The notes under the pieces: generated by a model | The model's input: only the letters and a program-made list of their open reading frames with translations | What the model was told of the DNA's origin: nothing | The model's database searches: none | Position numbers and translations under genes: made by a program | In this document: one piece after another, positions 8,543 through 17,349 of the stretch | How positions within the stretch are numbered: position 1 is the stretch's first letter | Layout: every line of letters begins with the position of its first letter | Origin: a bacterium | Lineage (GTDB): Bacteria > Bacillota > Clostridia > Lachnospirales > Lachnospiraceae | Length of the DNA stretch: 64,000 nt | Assembly: GCA_023663725.1 (NCBI GenBank) | Contig: JAMPGX010000016.1 | Coordinates: 25,673 to 89,672 of the forward strand | Direction: 5' to 3'

Positions 8543-9613
8543 ATGGTGGAGAGAGGGAGCATTTTAATTGTAGAGAGGGACGGGGAGGAACGGAAAGCGC
8601 TCGAAGAGCTGTTGGTGAAAGAATATGATATAGTGACGGCCGACGATGGCAAGCAGGCGCTCAGCGAGATGCAGCGGAGGCGGAACGAGCTTGCGGCAGT
8701 GATATTGGATTGGGAAACATCCGCGGTCAGCGCGTTCCAACTGCTTCAGGTGATGCAGGCCAGAGGACTGATGGAGGACATCCAGGTATTTGTCACTACT
8801 TCGCAGGTCGACCCTGAGATTGACAAAAAGGTGTACGCTCTGGAGGTGAAGGCGGTCGTGCGCAAGCCCTATGAGGACATGGCGGTGCGCCGACAGATAT
8901 TGGACCGTCTGAGAGAAGCGGCGGAGCGGAGAGTTCTGCGCCAGGAGGTCAAAGAGAACAAGCAGTTGTTGGAGGAGAGTCAAAAGAAGCTGGAGGGCTT
9001 TTATGGCAGCCTGTTGGATGCGATTGGGACTATAATGGAATACCGTGTTTCCGAGTCAGACCAGCATGTGAGGCGCATTAAGGGATTTGCCCGTATCATG
9101 GCGGTGGCCTACCGCAATCAGTTCCCGACAAGCGGTCTGAACGAGGAGGAAATCAACCGGATCGTCAGGGGATCGGTAATCCATGATATCGGGAAAATAG
9201 CGGTTCCGGACACCATACTGTTGAATCCTGCAAAGCTTACGGAGGATGAGACGCAGATTCTGAGAAGCCACACGACCAAGGGCGAGGAGATCGTGCGGCT
9301 CCTTAAGGATGTGCAGGATGAAGAACAGCTCAGAGTGTCCTGTGAGATATGTCGTTGGCATCACGAACGCTATGACGGAGGCGGTTATCCGGACGGGCTG
9401 GAGGGTGATGAAATTCCAATTTCCGCTCAGATTGTAGCCATTGTGGATGTGTATGATGAGCTGGTTTCAGAGCGAATCTCCAAAAAGCCCTATGACAAGG
9501 CGACGGCGTACAGCATGATCATGAAGGGCGAGTGCGGAGCATTCGCGCCAAAGCTTTTGCAGTGCTTTGAGTCCTCCAAGAAATTATTGGAATTATATTC
9601 CGACAACAATTGA
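8543..9613 (+). CDS. Response regulator with HD-GYP c-di-GMP phosphodiesterase domain
   Basis: The N-terminal receiver domain (about residues 5-125) has the phospho-acceptor Asp in VILDWE, an acidic pair in ERDGEE, a Thr/Ser switch (TTS) and the conserved Lys of VRKPYE. After a short helical linker, residues about 165-350 form an HD-GYP domain with HDIGK near residue 214, TKGEEI, and HHERYDGGGYP near 272. All metal ligands seem present, so it is probably an active hydrolase of cyclic di-GMP. ATG 8543 follows GAGGTG. Its place directly before the sigma-D flagellar operon suggests a link to motility, though no cognate kinase is nearby. Confidence 0.92.
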   Translation: MVERGSILIVERDGEERKALEELLVKEYDIVTADDGKQALSEMQRRRNELAAVILDWETSAVSAFQLLQVMQARGLMEDIQVFVTTSQVDPEIDKKVYALEVKAVVRKPYEDMAVRRQILDRLREAAERRVLRQEVKENKQLLEESQKKLEGFYGSLLDAIGTIMEYRVSESDQHVRRIKGFARIMAVAYRNQFPTSGLNEEEINRIVRGSVIHDIGKIAVPDTILLNPAKLTEDETQILRSHTTKGEEIVRLLKDVQDEEQLRVSCEICRWHHERYDGGGYPDGLEGDEIPISAQIVAIVDVYDELVSERISKKPYDKATAYSMIMKGECGAFAPKLLQCFESSKKLLELYSDNN

Positions 9614-9685
9614 TGCAATGCCGTATATGGGCGGACGCCTGTATGCGGCATTTGTGTCCCGCTGGGATAAATATGCCGAAGCCTC

Positions 9686-9712
9686 TAAAGTATTTTGCCT
9701 TTTGTCCGATAA
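9686..9712 (+). promoter_or_regulatory. Sigma-D (sigma-28) promoter of the flgM operon
   Basis: TAAA (9686-9689), a 15-bp spacer and TCCGATAA (9705-9712) match the TAAA-N15-GCCGATAA/T consensus of flagellar sigma-D except at one position. It lies 48 bp before flgM. FlgM is the sigma-D antagonist, so this implies feedback control. Confidence 0.9.
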
Positions 9713-9759
9713 CAATAATAACAAGAATGATGGAGCATTCTGGAAAGGAGGAGTCGGAT

Positions 9760-10038
9760 ATGAGAATAGAGGCTTACAATCAAGTACAGCAGTTATATCA
9801 GGCCAAGCATGTGAATAAGGCTCAGAAGTCTGCGGCGGTAGCCAAGGCGGACAGGATGCTGCAGATCAGCAGTTTGGGCAAGGACATTCAGACTGCCAAG
9901 GCAGCAGTTGCCTCTGCTCCTGATATTCGTGAGGAGTTAACGGCTCCGATCAAGGCGAGGATACAGGACGGAACCTATGGAGTCAGCAACGAGAGCTTTG
10001 CCGAGAAGCTGATGCAGAAGTACACGGAAATGAGGTAA
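9760..10038 (+). CDS. flgM: Anti-sigma-28 factor FlgM
   Basis: FlgM binds and inhibits the flagellar sigma factor until it is secreted through the completed hook-basal body. The start ATG 9760 is set by AAAGGAGGAG a few nt upstream, giving the typical 92 residues. The N-terminal half is polar and probably disordered. The C-terminal half (REELTAPIKARIQDGTYGVSNESFAEKLM, written here as REELTAP then KARIQDGTYGVS) carries the conserved sigma-binding helices. It is the first gene of an operon driven by the sigma-D promoter at 9686-9712 and is followed by flgN. Confidence 0.93.
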   Translation: MRIEAYNQVQQLYQAKHVNKAQKSAAVAKADRMLQISSLGKDIQTAKAAVASAPDIREELTAPIKARIQDGTYGVSNESFAEKLMQKYTEMR

Positions 10039-10044
10039 TTGCCA

Positions 10045-10563
10045 GTGGCTAGTTTGATGGAGAACCTGATTGCAGTGTTGCAGCGGGAATGCGTGGAATA
10101 TAACGGGCTACTGGAATTATCGAATCGCAAGACGCCCATCATCGTTGCGGGCGATCTTGAACAATTACAGCAAATCACGGATGAGGAACAGGAATGGGTG
10201 GGCAGGATCGTAAACCTTGAGAAAAAGAGGACGGAGGTTACTGCCGACATTGCCAATGTGCTTAACAAGGATGTTGCAACGATGAAGCTGAGAGATCTGA
10301 TACAGATTCTTTCAGCTCGCCCGGCAGAGCAGAAGCAACTGTCGGATGCCTGCGAGGAGCTGCGGGAGGTTGTCATTCAGGTCAGGACTGTCAATGAGCA
10401 GAATCACGAGTTGATTCAGCACAGTCTGGAACTGGTGGAGTTTGATATGAATCTCCTGCAGTCCATGAGGACTGCACCGCAGACGGCCAATTACAATCGT
10501 GAGGCCTATACCGCAGGGGGAACCATGGGGGTTGCAAGCCATGGATTTGACGCAAAACAATAA
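10045..10563 (+). CDS. flgN: Flagellar export chaperone FlgN
   Basis: FlgN is the cytosolic chaperone that escorts the hook-filament junction proteins FlgK and FlgL to the export gate FlhA. The protein is about 172 residues and almost entirely helical (coiled-coil heptads at about 20-135), with the conserved N-terminal MENLIAVLQRE and the central LEQLQQITDEEQ. I prefer the GTG start at 10045, because GAGG lies about 9 nt upstream. The TTG at 10039 also lies in frame directly after the flgM stop. Its two likely clients, both flgK genes and flgL, follow in the same operon. Confidence 0.88.
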   Translation: MASLMENLIAVLQRECVEYNGLLELSNRKTPIIVAGDLEQLQQITDEEQEWVGRIVNLEKKRTEVTADIANVLNKDVATMKLRDLIQILSARPAEQKQLSDACEELREVVIQVRTVNEQNHELIQHSLELVEFDMNLLQSMRTAPQTANYNREAYTAGGTMGVASHGFDAKQ

Positions 10564-10585
10564 GCATACACAGAGGTGATGTCAT

Positions 10586-12322
10586 ATGTCATTAATGTCG
10601 AGTCTATATATCGGAGCATCCGGATTACAAACCAGTCAAAATGCGCTGAATACCACAGCGCATAATCTTTCTAACGAGGGCACTACAGGCTACACGCGCC
10701 AGCAGGTGCAACAGGCGGCCAGGCACTATGTGACCCTGTCGGTGAACCCGCATTCTGTCGCGAACAAGCAGACAGGTCTGGGAACCGTTTATTCCAGTGT
10801 AAAACAAGTTAGAGATTATTTCCTGGATAAGACATACCGCAAGGAATCCGGTCGGAGTATGTTTTACCAGGTGTCTACGGAGACCATGGAGGAGGTGGAG
10901 AGTCTGCTTGGCGAGATGAACCGAGAGGCTTTCCAGACTACCATGGGCGAGTTCTGGTACTCTGTACAGGAGCTGGCCAAGACGCCGTCGAGTTCTGTGA
11001 ATCAGGGGCTCTTTGTGCAGCGTGCGGAGGAGTTCCTGGAGCGCGCCGTTCATATTTATGACGGGTTGTGCTCCTACCAGGACAATATGAATCAGAAGAT
11101 CAAGCAGCATGTGAATCTGATCAATAATTATGGCAAGCAAATTCTGGAGCTGAACAATCAGATCAGGAATATAGAGGTTGGCGGCATAGAGCATGCTAAC
11201 GACCTGCGGGATGTCCGCAACCAGATTCTGGATGAGTTGGGAAAGATGGCGGATATCTCCTTCACGGAGAACATGTACGGCGATGTGTCCGTGCAGATTG
11301 AGGGTGTGGATTTTGTCAAGGGATCCATGTGCTATGAGATCGCGCTGGACACGGACGAGGTGACCGGCTTCTACACACCGTTCTGGCCGCTGAACGCCAC
11401 ATTTACTGAGCGGGAGGACGGCACCAGAGACTATGATATTCGGGGCGCCGAGGTATTCGATATGTCTCTGGAGATTTCCACGGATCTGGATACGGATATC
11501 GGCGGACTGAAGGCTATGATGCACGCCAGAGGAGATCACAGGGCAGATTACACAGACATTGTAAAAGACTATGATGCTGTATCCCAGTCTGTGATTATGA
11601 ATATGCAGGCGGAGTTTAACCAGCTGATCCACAATGTGGCAGACAAGATCAACGGCATCTTGGCGGAGGCGGCAGGGGTGACGGAGATAACGCTGGCGGA
11701 CGGCACGAAGGCGAAGGGCTGTCTGGATGATCCGAACGGATATATGCGCCATGAGGATGGCAGCCCGATTCAGCTCTTTGCCAAGATTACCACGCCGGGT
11801 TATGAGAAAAAGACAGGGGCCGACGGCAAGACCTATTGGGTATATCAGGAGGAGCATCTGGGCAATCCGGACCCGAGCAAGGGAGATCCCACGCGCCCTG
11901 AGACGGTTTACAGCCTGAAGAATATACAGATTGATCCCGAGCTGAAGAAGTCCCCCTCAATATTGGGCTTTATGAAGGGAGAGGTCGAGGACAGGGCCAC
12001 GGCGGAGGCGATCAGCAACGCCTTCACGGAGGAGATATACACGCTCAACCCCAATGTCAAGAAACCCCTGTCATTCATGGGGTACTATGATGATCTGGTA
12101 GCACAGATCGCGAACAGCGGCTCTGCGTTCCGTTGCATCTATGAGAATCAGCAGAACACATTGGAGGCCACATACAATGCCAGGGAGCAGATCGTGGGCG
12201 TGTCCTCGGATGAGGAGTTGTCCAACATGATCAAGTTCCAGAATGCCTATAACGCCTCCAGCCGCTATATCAATGCCATCAGCGAGATGCTGGAGCATAT
12301 CATCAACACGCTGGGCGTGTAA
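10586..12322 (+). CDS. flgK: Flagellar hook-associated protein FlgK (copy 1)
   Basis: This is the hook-filament junction protein that caps the hook and receives the filament, exported by the flagellar type III system. The N-terminal D0/D1 helices show the standard FlgK/FlgG-type signature (SSLYIGASGLQTSQNAL, then HNLSNEGTTGYTRQQV). The C-terminal helix LSNMIKFQNAYNASSRYI, ending in a terminal LGV, is also typical. The 578-residue length is ordinary. The central domain (about 230-470) is variable. A second, diverged flgK follows directly, so this operon encodes two junction proteins. Confidence 0.94.
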   Translation: MSLMSSLYIGASGLQTSQNALNTTAHNLSNEGTTGYTRQQVQQAARHYVTLSVNPHSVANKQTGLGTVYSSVKQVRDYFLDKTYRKESGRSMFYQVSTETMEEVESLLGEMNREAFQTTMGEFWYSVQELAKTPSSSVNQGLFVQRAEEFLERAVHIYDGLCSYQDNMNQKIKQHVNLINNYGKQILELNNQIRNIEVGGIEHANDLRDVRNQILDELGKMADISFTENMYGDVSVQIEGVDFVKGSMCYEIALDTDEVTGFYTPFWPLNATFTEREDGTRDYDIRGAEVFDMSLEISTDLDTDIGGLKAMMHARGDHRADYTDIVKDYDAVSQSVIMNMQAEFNQLIHNVADKINGILAEAAGVTEITLADGTKAKGCLDDPNGYMRHEDGSPIQLFAKITTPGYEKKTGADGKTYWVYQEEHLGNPDPSKGDPTRPETVYSLKNIQIDPELKKSPSILGFMKGEVEDRATAEAISNAFTEEIYTLNPNVKKPLSFMGYYDDLVAQIANSGSAFRCIYENQQNTLEATYNAREQIVGVSSDEELSNMIKFQNAYNASSRYINAISEMLEHIINTLGV

Positions 12323-12378
12323 AGCATACATGGCTTTGAATTGAAAGTCTGAAGAGTCCCTGAAAAGGAGAAAAAGAA

Positions 12379-14355
12379 ATGCCTTCACAATTTTTTGGAT
12401 TAAATATCGCGTATAAAGGGCTGTTGGCCAGCAATGCGGCCATGAACACCACGGCCAACAACATTGCCAATGTACAGACGGAGGGCTATAGCCGCCAGCG
12501 GGTCGTACAGCAGGCCAGTCAAGCTATTCGGGTGTTTCAGACCTACGGCTGCGCCGGCGCCGGCGTGGACACGCTTGCCATCGAGCGGGTGCGGGATGAG
12601 TTCTATGACGTCAAGTACTGGAACAACAATGCCAAAGCAGGCGAGTACGACGTCAAGCAGTACTATATGAAACAGATCGAGGCCTATTTTGACGACGACG
12701 GAATCAGTTCGGGCTTTAAGTCTATCTTTGATAAGATGATGATCGGCGGCATACAGGAGTGGATGAAGGTCGCCGAGAGCACTAACGGCAAGAAGCAGTT
12801 TATCGGTACGGCGGGAGATCTGACAGAGTATTTCAATGGATTGGCCGGCAATCTGCAGAAGCTCCAGAAGGATGTGAATCAGGAGATCAAGCTGAAGGTG
12901 GATGAGATCAATTCCATAGCCGGCGAGATCGCCACTCTGAATAAGCAGATCAATGTGGTGGAGCTCTCCGGCAGCAAGGCCAATGAGCTGCGGGACCGCA
13001 GAAGTCTGCTGCTGGATCAATTGTCGCAGATCGTGGATGTCGAGGTGAGGGAGACACCCATCATGGATCTGAATCAGCCGGACCGAGAGACGGGAGCGCA
13101 TCGCTTCATCGTGAAGATTGCCGGAGGCCAGATGCTGGTGGACGGCAATGAGTACAACGGACTGGAGTGCAGGGCACGTTCCAGCTATGAGAAGGTCAAT
13201 CAGACGGACGTAGACGGACTGTATGATGTCTACTGGAAGGACGGACAGCAGTTCAATCTGTACAATTCCGCCATGGGGGGCAATCTGCAGGGTTTGATCC
13301 AGATGCGGGATGGCAACAACGGGGAATATTTTAATGGTAAGATCGAGTCAATCGGCAGGACTCCAGATGATAAGAATGATACGGTGACCATCAGTGTGAG
13401 TCAGAATTACCTCAAGGATCTCAATTTTTGTAATCTGTCCGATCAGGGTGGCATCATCACGCTGGGAAACAGGGACTACTACTATGATTCCTGGACGTAT
13501 CAGCGCAGCTACGACGCCAACGGCGAACCGGTGTGCAGCTATACCTTTACCCTGTCGAACGACAGCGAGCGCAATGCCCAGCGCCTGACCAACGACCGCG
13601 TGGGCAAGACGGCCAGCGTGGGGCCGGAGCTGAAGTATCAGGGCGTGCCCTACTATATGAATCAGATGAATACCTGGATTCGTACCTTTGCCCAGAAATT
13701 TAATGATACTCTGAAGAGTGGATACAATACTTACAATGAGAAGGGCTGTAATTTATTTACAGGCGACATGCCTGCCTCGGAGGAGCAGTTCCAGTTTGGG
13801 GATGATTGCAGGTATGATATCTATACCTACGAGGCATACCAGAAGAGAGTGCAGGAGCTGGTGGCGGCGGGAAAGAGTCAGGCGGATGCGGAAAAGGAGG
13901 CTGTTCTGAAGGTGACGGCCAGCGATGACAGCTATTACCGGCTCACGGCCATGAACTTCAGTGTGTCAACTGCCGTGGAGGAAGATCCGGATCTGCTCGC
14001 CCACCGCAAGAACAAGGGCGACGGTGTGGCTCAGGATGATCTGTTGGAGGAGGAGCTGAAATCGATCGCGACGGACAAGGAGAAGATGAGCTTCCGGGGC
14101 GGCACGGCCAATGAATTTCTGCAGTGTATCCTTGAGGATGTGACGCTCAATGCCAGCCGCGCCTACACGTTCCAGAAGAATTTCAGCGATATCAGCGATA
14201 TCATCAATACGCAGCGCATGTCTATCTCCGGTGTGGATGAGGACGAGGAGGCGGTCAATATGGTGAAGTTCCAGCACGCCTACAATCTCTCCTCCAAGAT
14301 GATCCAGACTCTGACGGAGATATATGACCGGTTGATTCTGGAGACCGGTGTGTAA
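12379..14355 (+). CDS. flgK: Flagellar hook-associated protein FlgK (copy 2, divergent paralogue)
   Basis: This second FlgK-type protein has 658 residues. It keeps the N-terminal signature (GLNIAYKGLLASNAAMNTT, then NNIANVQTEGYSRQ) and the C-terminal helix EEAVNMVKFQHAYNLSSKMI. Its central region is longer than in copy 1 and does not resemble it closely. It lies 56 nt after copy 1 with its own AAAAGGAG site. The tandem arrangement fits Lachnospiraceae flagellar operons as I know them. Whether both proteins sit in one junction or in alternative filaments cannot be told from sequence. Confidence 0.9.
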   Translation: MPSQFFGLNIAYKGLLASNAAMNTTANNIANVQTEGYSRQRVVQQASQAIRVFQTYGCAGAGVDTLAIERVRDEFYDVKYWNNNAKAGEYDVKQYYMKQIEAYFDDDGISSGFKSIFDKMMIGGIQEWMKVAESTNGKKQFIGTAGDLTEYFNGLAGNLQKLQKDVNQEIKLKVDEINSIAGEIATLNKQINVVELSGSKANELRDRRSLLLDQLSQIVDVEVRETPIMDLNQPDRETGAHRFIVKIAGGQMLVDGNEYNGLECRARSSYEKVNQTDVDGLYDVYWKDGQQFNLYNSAMGGNLQGLIQMRDGNNGEYFNGKIESIGRTPDDKNDTVTISVSQNYLKDLNFCNLSDQGGIITLGNRDYYYDSWTYQRSYDANGEPVCSYTFTLSNDSERNAQRLTNDRVGKTASVGPELKYQGVPYYMNQMNTWIRTFAQKFNDTLKSGYNTYNEKGCNLFTGDMPASEEQFQFGDDCRYDIYTYEAYQKRVQELVAAGKSQADAEKEAVLKVTASDDSYYRLTAMNFSVSTAVEEDPDLLAHRKNKGDGVAQDDLLEEELKSIATDKEKMSFRGGTANEFLQCILEDVTLNASRAYTFQKNFSDISDIINTQRMSISGVDEDEEAVNMVKFQHAYNLSSKMIQTLTEIYDRLILETGV

Positions 14356-14424
14356 TGTGATGGCATCCGGCCGCTGGGCTGAAGGTATGGTCACGGTTCA
14401 CAGACAGGGAAAGGAATTGAGAAG

Positions 14425-16014
14425 ATGAGAATAACCAACAAGATCATGCAGAATAACAATCTGATGAATATCAACACCAACAAGGTGCTGCAGGACAGAC
14501 TCAGTACGCAGATGTCCACGGAGAAGAAGATCAACCGTCCCTCCGACGATCCTGTGGTGGCGATTCGCGCGCTGCGCCTTAGGAGCAACGTGACGGAGAT
14601 CACGCAGTACTACAGCAGGAATATTCCTGACGCGGAGAGCTGGCTGAACGTGACGGAGGAGGCGCTGAAGAACCTGTCCGATATCGTGACCGCCATGCAG
14701 ACCCAGTGTACCAAGGGCTCCAAGGATTATCTGACAACCGCCAACAGGGAGACGATTATCGAGCAGCTCAAGGCGCTAGCGGACGAGGTGTACAGCACCG
14801 GCGATGCGGATTACGCAGGTCGTTATGTATTCACCGGCTACCGCACGGATACTTCCCTGAGCTTTCCGGATGCGGTGGATAAAAAATATGAGATTACAGA
14901 GCAGTTGGATAAGAACGCCATTGGCGAGGTGACAGTCATTACCACCAAGGGAACTGACGGCAGCGATGTCATGGATATGACCACCGAGAATTATCAGACC
15001 GTCAATGTGGAGGAAAAGGATATCCAGCAGGTGGAGACCTACCGTATACAGTTGGCCTATGGCACCTGCGACAATGTGGAGCCCGTCCTGCAGTACGGCG
15101 GTGTGAAGCAGGCGGATGGCACCATCGCCTTTACAGACGTCAAGGCGGAGATCAAGCACGATTATGAATCCCCCTATGAGTACGCGGCGGCAGCTACCGG
15201 CGACAAGGCGGTCTTTGTGCCGGAGACAGGTGAACTGCTGTTATCCAAGGATCTCTACAACAAGCTGATGAATACCAAGGATAATGCGGCCACAGCCGAT
15301 TATAACGAGGGGGAGATTCGCGTCACCTACGATAAATCGAAGTGGAATAAGGGCGATCTGCGGCCGGAGCACTATTTCTACTGCGTGTCCGATCCGGGCG
15401 ATACAGAGAAAGAGATGGTTCATAACGAGAGCTATGCGCCTAAAAATGCTGACGGGAAACCTCTGGTTCCGGATAAGGCGCATCAGGAGATTGAGTATGA
15501 TGTGGGCTTCAACCAGACGATTCGTATCAATTCTACCGCTGACGAATGCTTTAAGCACAGCATAGGCAGAGAGGTGGAGGACCTGGTGAACGCCATGCAG
15601 GACGTGGTGGACACGGAGAAGATCGTCACGAAGATGGAGAATTTGCTGAAGGAAGTCTGCGGCACGCCGGATGAGGCGGGCGTCAAGCAGAAGCTGGATG
15701 TGGCCAAGAAGGTGTTGGAACTCAAGAAGGCCAAGACGGAGCGGATGTTTGAGCACGGCATCACGCTGATGCAGGGACATCTGGATGACACGAATCTGAG
15801 CCTGACCAACAACGGCACGCGCAGCAAGAAGCTGGAGCTGATCGAGAACCGGATGCAGTCGCAGAAGACAACTTTTGAGACGCTCAAGAGCGAGAATGAG
15901 GACATAGATATCGCCGAAGTGATCATCAACCTGACCAGCGCCAAGCTGACCTATGAGGCGGCGCTGATGGCTACCGGCAAGGTGGCACAGACCAGTCTGC
16001 TACAGTATATCTAA
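14425..16014 (+). CDS. flgL: Flagellar hook-associated protein FlgL (enlarged)
   Basis: This is the second hook-filament junction protein, related to flagellin. The N-terminal D0/D1 region contains KKINRPSDDPVVAIRALRLR, a hallmark of FlgL. The C-terminal helix (IDIAEVIINLTSAKLTYEAAL ending QTSLLQYI, quoted in parts) closes the coiled coil. The length is 529 residues, while typical FlgL has about 300. The extra roughly 220 residues lie in the middle (about 140-370) and should form additional surface-exposed domains. It is probably a client of the upstream FlgN. Confidence 0.92.
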   Translation: MRITNKIMQNNNLMNINTNKVLQDRLSTQMSTEKKINRPSDDPVVAIRALRLRSNVTEITQYYSRNIPDAESWLNVTEEALKNLSDIVTAMQTQCTKGSKDYLTTANRETIIEQLKALADEVYSTGDADYAGRYVFTGYRTDTSLSFPDAVDKKYEITEQLDKNAIGEVTVITTKGTDGSDVMDMTTENYQTVNVEEKDIQQVETYRIQLAYGTCDNVEPVLQYGGVKQADGTIAFTDVKAEIKHDYESPYEYAAAATGDKAVFVPETGELLLSKDLYNKLMNTKDNAATADYNEGEIRVTYDKSKWNKGDLRPEHYFYCVSDPGDTEKEMVHNESYAPKNADGKPLVPDKAHQEIEYDVGFNQTIRINSTADECFKHSIGREVEDLVNAMQDVVDTEKIVTKMENLLKEVCGTPDEAGVKQKLDVAKKVLELKKAKTERMFEHGITLMQGHLDDTNLSLTNNGTRSKKLELIENRMQSQKTTFETLKSENEDIDIAEVIINLTSAKLTYEAALMATGKVAQTSLLQYI

Positions 16015-16035
16015 TAAGAAGAGGAGAAAGCGAAT

Positions 16036-16494
16036 ATGTTAATCAATACCAAAGTGTTTGGCGAAGTGGAAATCACAGATGACAAGATTATCACCTTTCC
16101 GGGCGGTATCATCGGTTTTCCTGAATTGAGAAGATTCACCTTACTCCATGACGAGGAGAAGGGGGTGAATGCCGGTATCCGTTGGCTTCAATCTCTGGAG
16201 GAGCCGGGATTTGCTATGCCGGTGATGGACCCGCTGGTGGTAAAGGAAGACTATAATCCTGAGATTGATGATGAACTGTTGACTGGCATTGGCGAAGTCA
16301 CAGTCGACAACCTATTGGTGTTGGTTACTGTGAGAGTGCCCTCCGATCTAACCCAGATGAGTGTCAATCTTCAGGGGCCGATTATCATCAATGTAGATAA
16401 TCGCAAAGCCTGTCAGATTATAGTGGATACGGATATCTATCCTGTGCGGTTCCCGATCTATGAGCTCCTGCAGTCCAGAAAGGCGGGTGAATGA
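16036..16494 (+). CDS. fliW: Flagellar assembly factor FliW
   Basis: FliW binds cytoplasmic flagellin. When flagellin is exported, freed FliW binds and inactivates CsrA, relieving translational repression of flagellin. The 152-residue protein shows the family start ([19 protein letters not shown], then [12 protein letters not shown]) and the [13 protein letters not shown] segment. It is two nucleotides from csrA, the usual coupling of this partner-switching pair. The ribosome binding site is GAGGAGAAAG. Confidence 0.95.
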   Translation: MLINTKVFGEVEITDDKIITFPGGIIGFPELRRFTLLHDEEKGVNAGIRWLQSLEEPGFAMPVMDPLVVKEDYNPEIDDELLTGIGEVTVDNLLVLVTVRVPSDLTQMSVNLQGPIIINVDNRKACQIIVDTDIYPVRFPIYELLQSRKAGE

Positions 16495-16495
16495 G

Positions 16496-16714
16496 ATGCT
16501 GGCATTATCCAGAAAAAAGAATGAGGCTATTATTATTAACAATAATATAGAGATTACAATCCTTGAAGTGAAGGGAGATCAGGTCAAGATCGGTGTCACC
16601 GCTCCCAGAGAGGTGCCTGTCTACCGTAAGGAGGTATATGCGCAGATTCAGGAGGCTAACAAGGAGGCGGCAAGCGCTGACGGCATGGCTGCGCTGAAGG
16701 ATCTGCTGGGGTAG
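16496..16714 (+). CDS. csrA: Carbon storage regulator / translational repressor CsrA
   Basis: This is a 72-residue RNA-binding dimer that blocks ribosome binding on target mRNAs such as flagellin. ATG 16496 overlaps the end of fliW almost directly and is preceded by AAGGCGGGTG. The protein begins [20 protein letters not shown] and keeps the two RNA-contacting edges: the N-terminal LSRKKNEAI strand and the [10 protein letters not shown] segment. It is followed by the operon terminator at 16726-16750. Activity is likely controlled by FliW from the preceding gene. Confidence 0.96.
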   Translation: MLALSRKKNEAIIINNNIEITILEVKGDQVKIGVTAPREVPVYRKEVYAQIQEANKEAASADGMAALKDLLG

Positions 16715-16725
16715 CTTTCAGACAG

Positions 16726-16750
16726 TAAAGGCCGGCAGAGTCGGCCTTTA
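16726..16750 (+). terminator. Intrinsic terminator after csrA
   Basis: A perfect 9-bp stem TAAAGGCCG / CGGCCTTTA (16726-16734 with 16742-16750) with a 7-nt loop ends the flgM-csrA operon. The downstream T tract is weak, so some read-through is possible. Confidence 0.8.
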
Positions 16751-16799
16751 TCTATTATAGTCGATTCATGCATTATCAAGCTTTTTTTTATGAAAAACC

Positions 16800-16827
16800 T
16801 AAATTTTTGCCTTTCCTCATCCGATAA
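16800..16827 (+). promoter_or_regulatory. Sigma-D promoter of the flaG-fliD-fliS operon
   Basis: TAAA (16800-16803), a 16-bp spacer and TCCGATAA (16820-16827) closely match the flagellar sigma-D consensus and the copy at 9686-9712. It lies 68 bp before flaG and just after the csrA terminator. Confidence 0.85.
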
Positions 16828-16894
16828 TAGCTATAAGAAACCAATAAGTGTCGTTTACGGATGACGGCATATAGTGACACATGGAGGTGTAATT

Positions 16895-17332
16895 ATGGCA
16901 ATCGAACCTTTAGGAAGCATTATGAGCGTACAGGCTCAGACTATGACGGCGCCCAAGCCCGTGGCGCAAACGAAGCCCCAGAACTCGGAGCCGCAGAGCA
17001 ACACTGCTCAGGAAGCCGCTCAGGTTGACAATACGGTCAATGTGGTGGCAGAGGGACAGAGCAAGGGCAACGCTGGTGGCAACAGCGGCGAACAGCAACA
17101 GCAGCAGTTATCCAACGAGCAGCTGAGACGTGCCGTGGAGCAGCTGAATAAGAACATGGTTGCTCATTCGGAGGCTGTATTCGGTATACATGAGGGAACC
17201 AACCGCGTGACCATCAAGATTGTAGACAAGGATACCAAGGAAGTGCTGAAGGAGCTTCCCCCTGAGAAGACTTTGGATATGATAGCCAAGGTGTGGGAGA
17301 TGGCTGGCATTCTGGTAGATGAGAGAAGATAG
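16895..17332 (+). CDS. flaG: Flagellar protein FlaG
   Basis: This small protein is commonly encoded next to fliD and influences filament length. ATG 16895 follows GGAGGTG, giving 145 residues. The N-terminal 70 residues are low-complexity and rich in Pro, Gln, Asn and Gly, including a run of five Gln. The conserved FlaG domain is C-terminal (SNEQLRRAVEQLNKNM, then FGIHEGTNRVTIKIVDKDT and IAKVWEMAGILVDERR). It is the first gene of a late operon that continues into fliD, fliS and a FliT-like chaperone. Confidence 0.9.
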   Translation: MAIEPLGSIMSVQAQTMTAPKPVAQTKPQNSEPQSNTAQEAAQVDNTVNVVAEGQSKGNAGGNSGEQQQQQLSNEQLRRAVEQLNKNMVAHSEAVFGIHEGTNRVTIKIVDKDTKEVLKELPPEKTLDMIAKVWEMAGILVDERR

Positions 17333-17349
17333 GACAGGAGGACAGAGTA

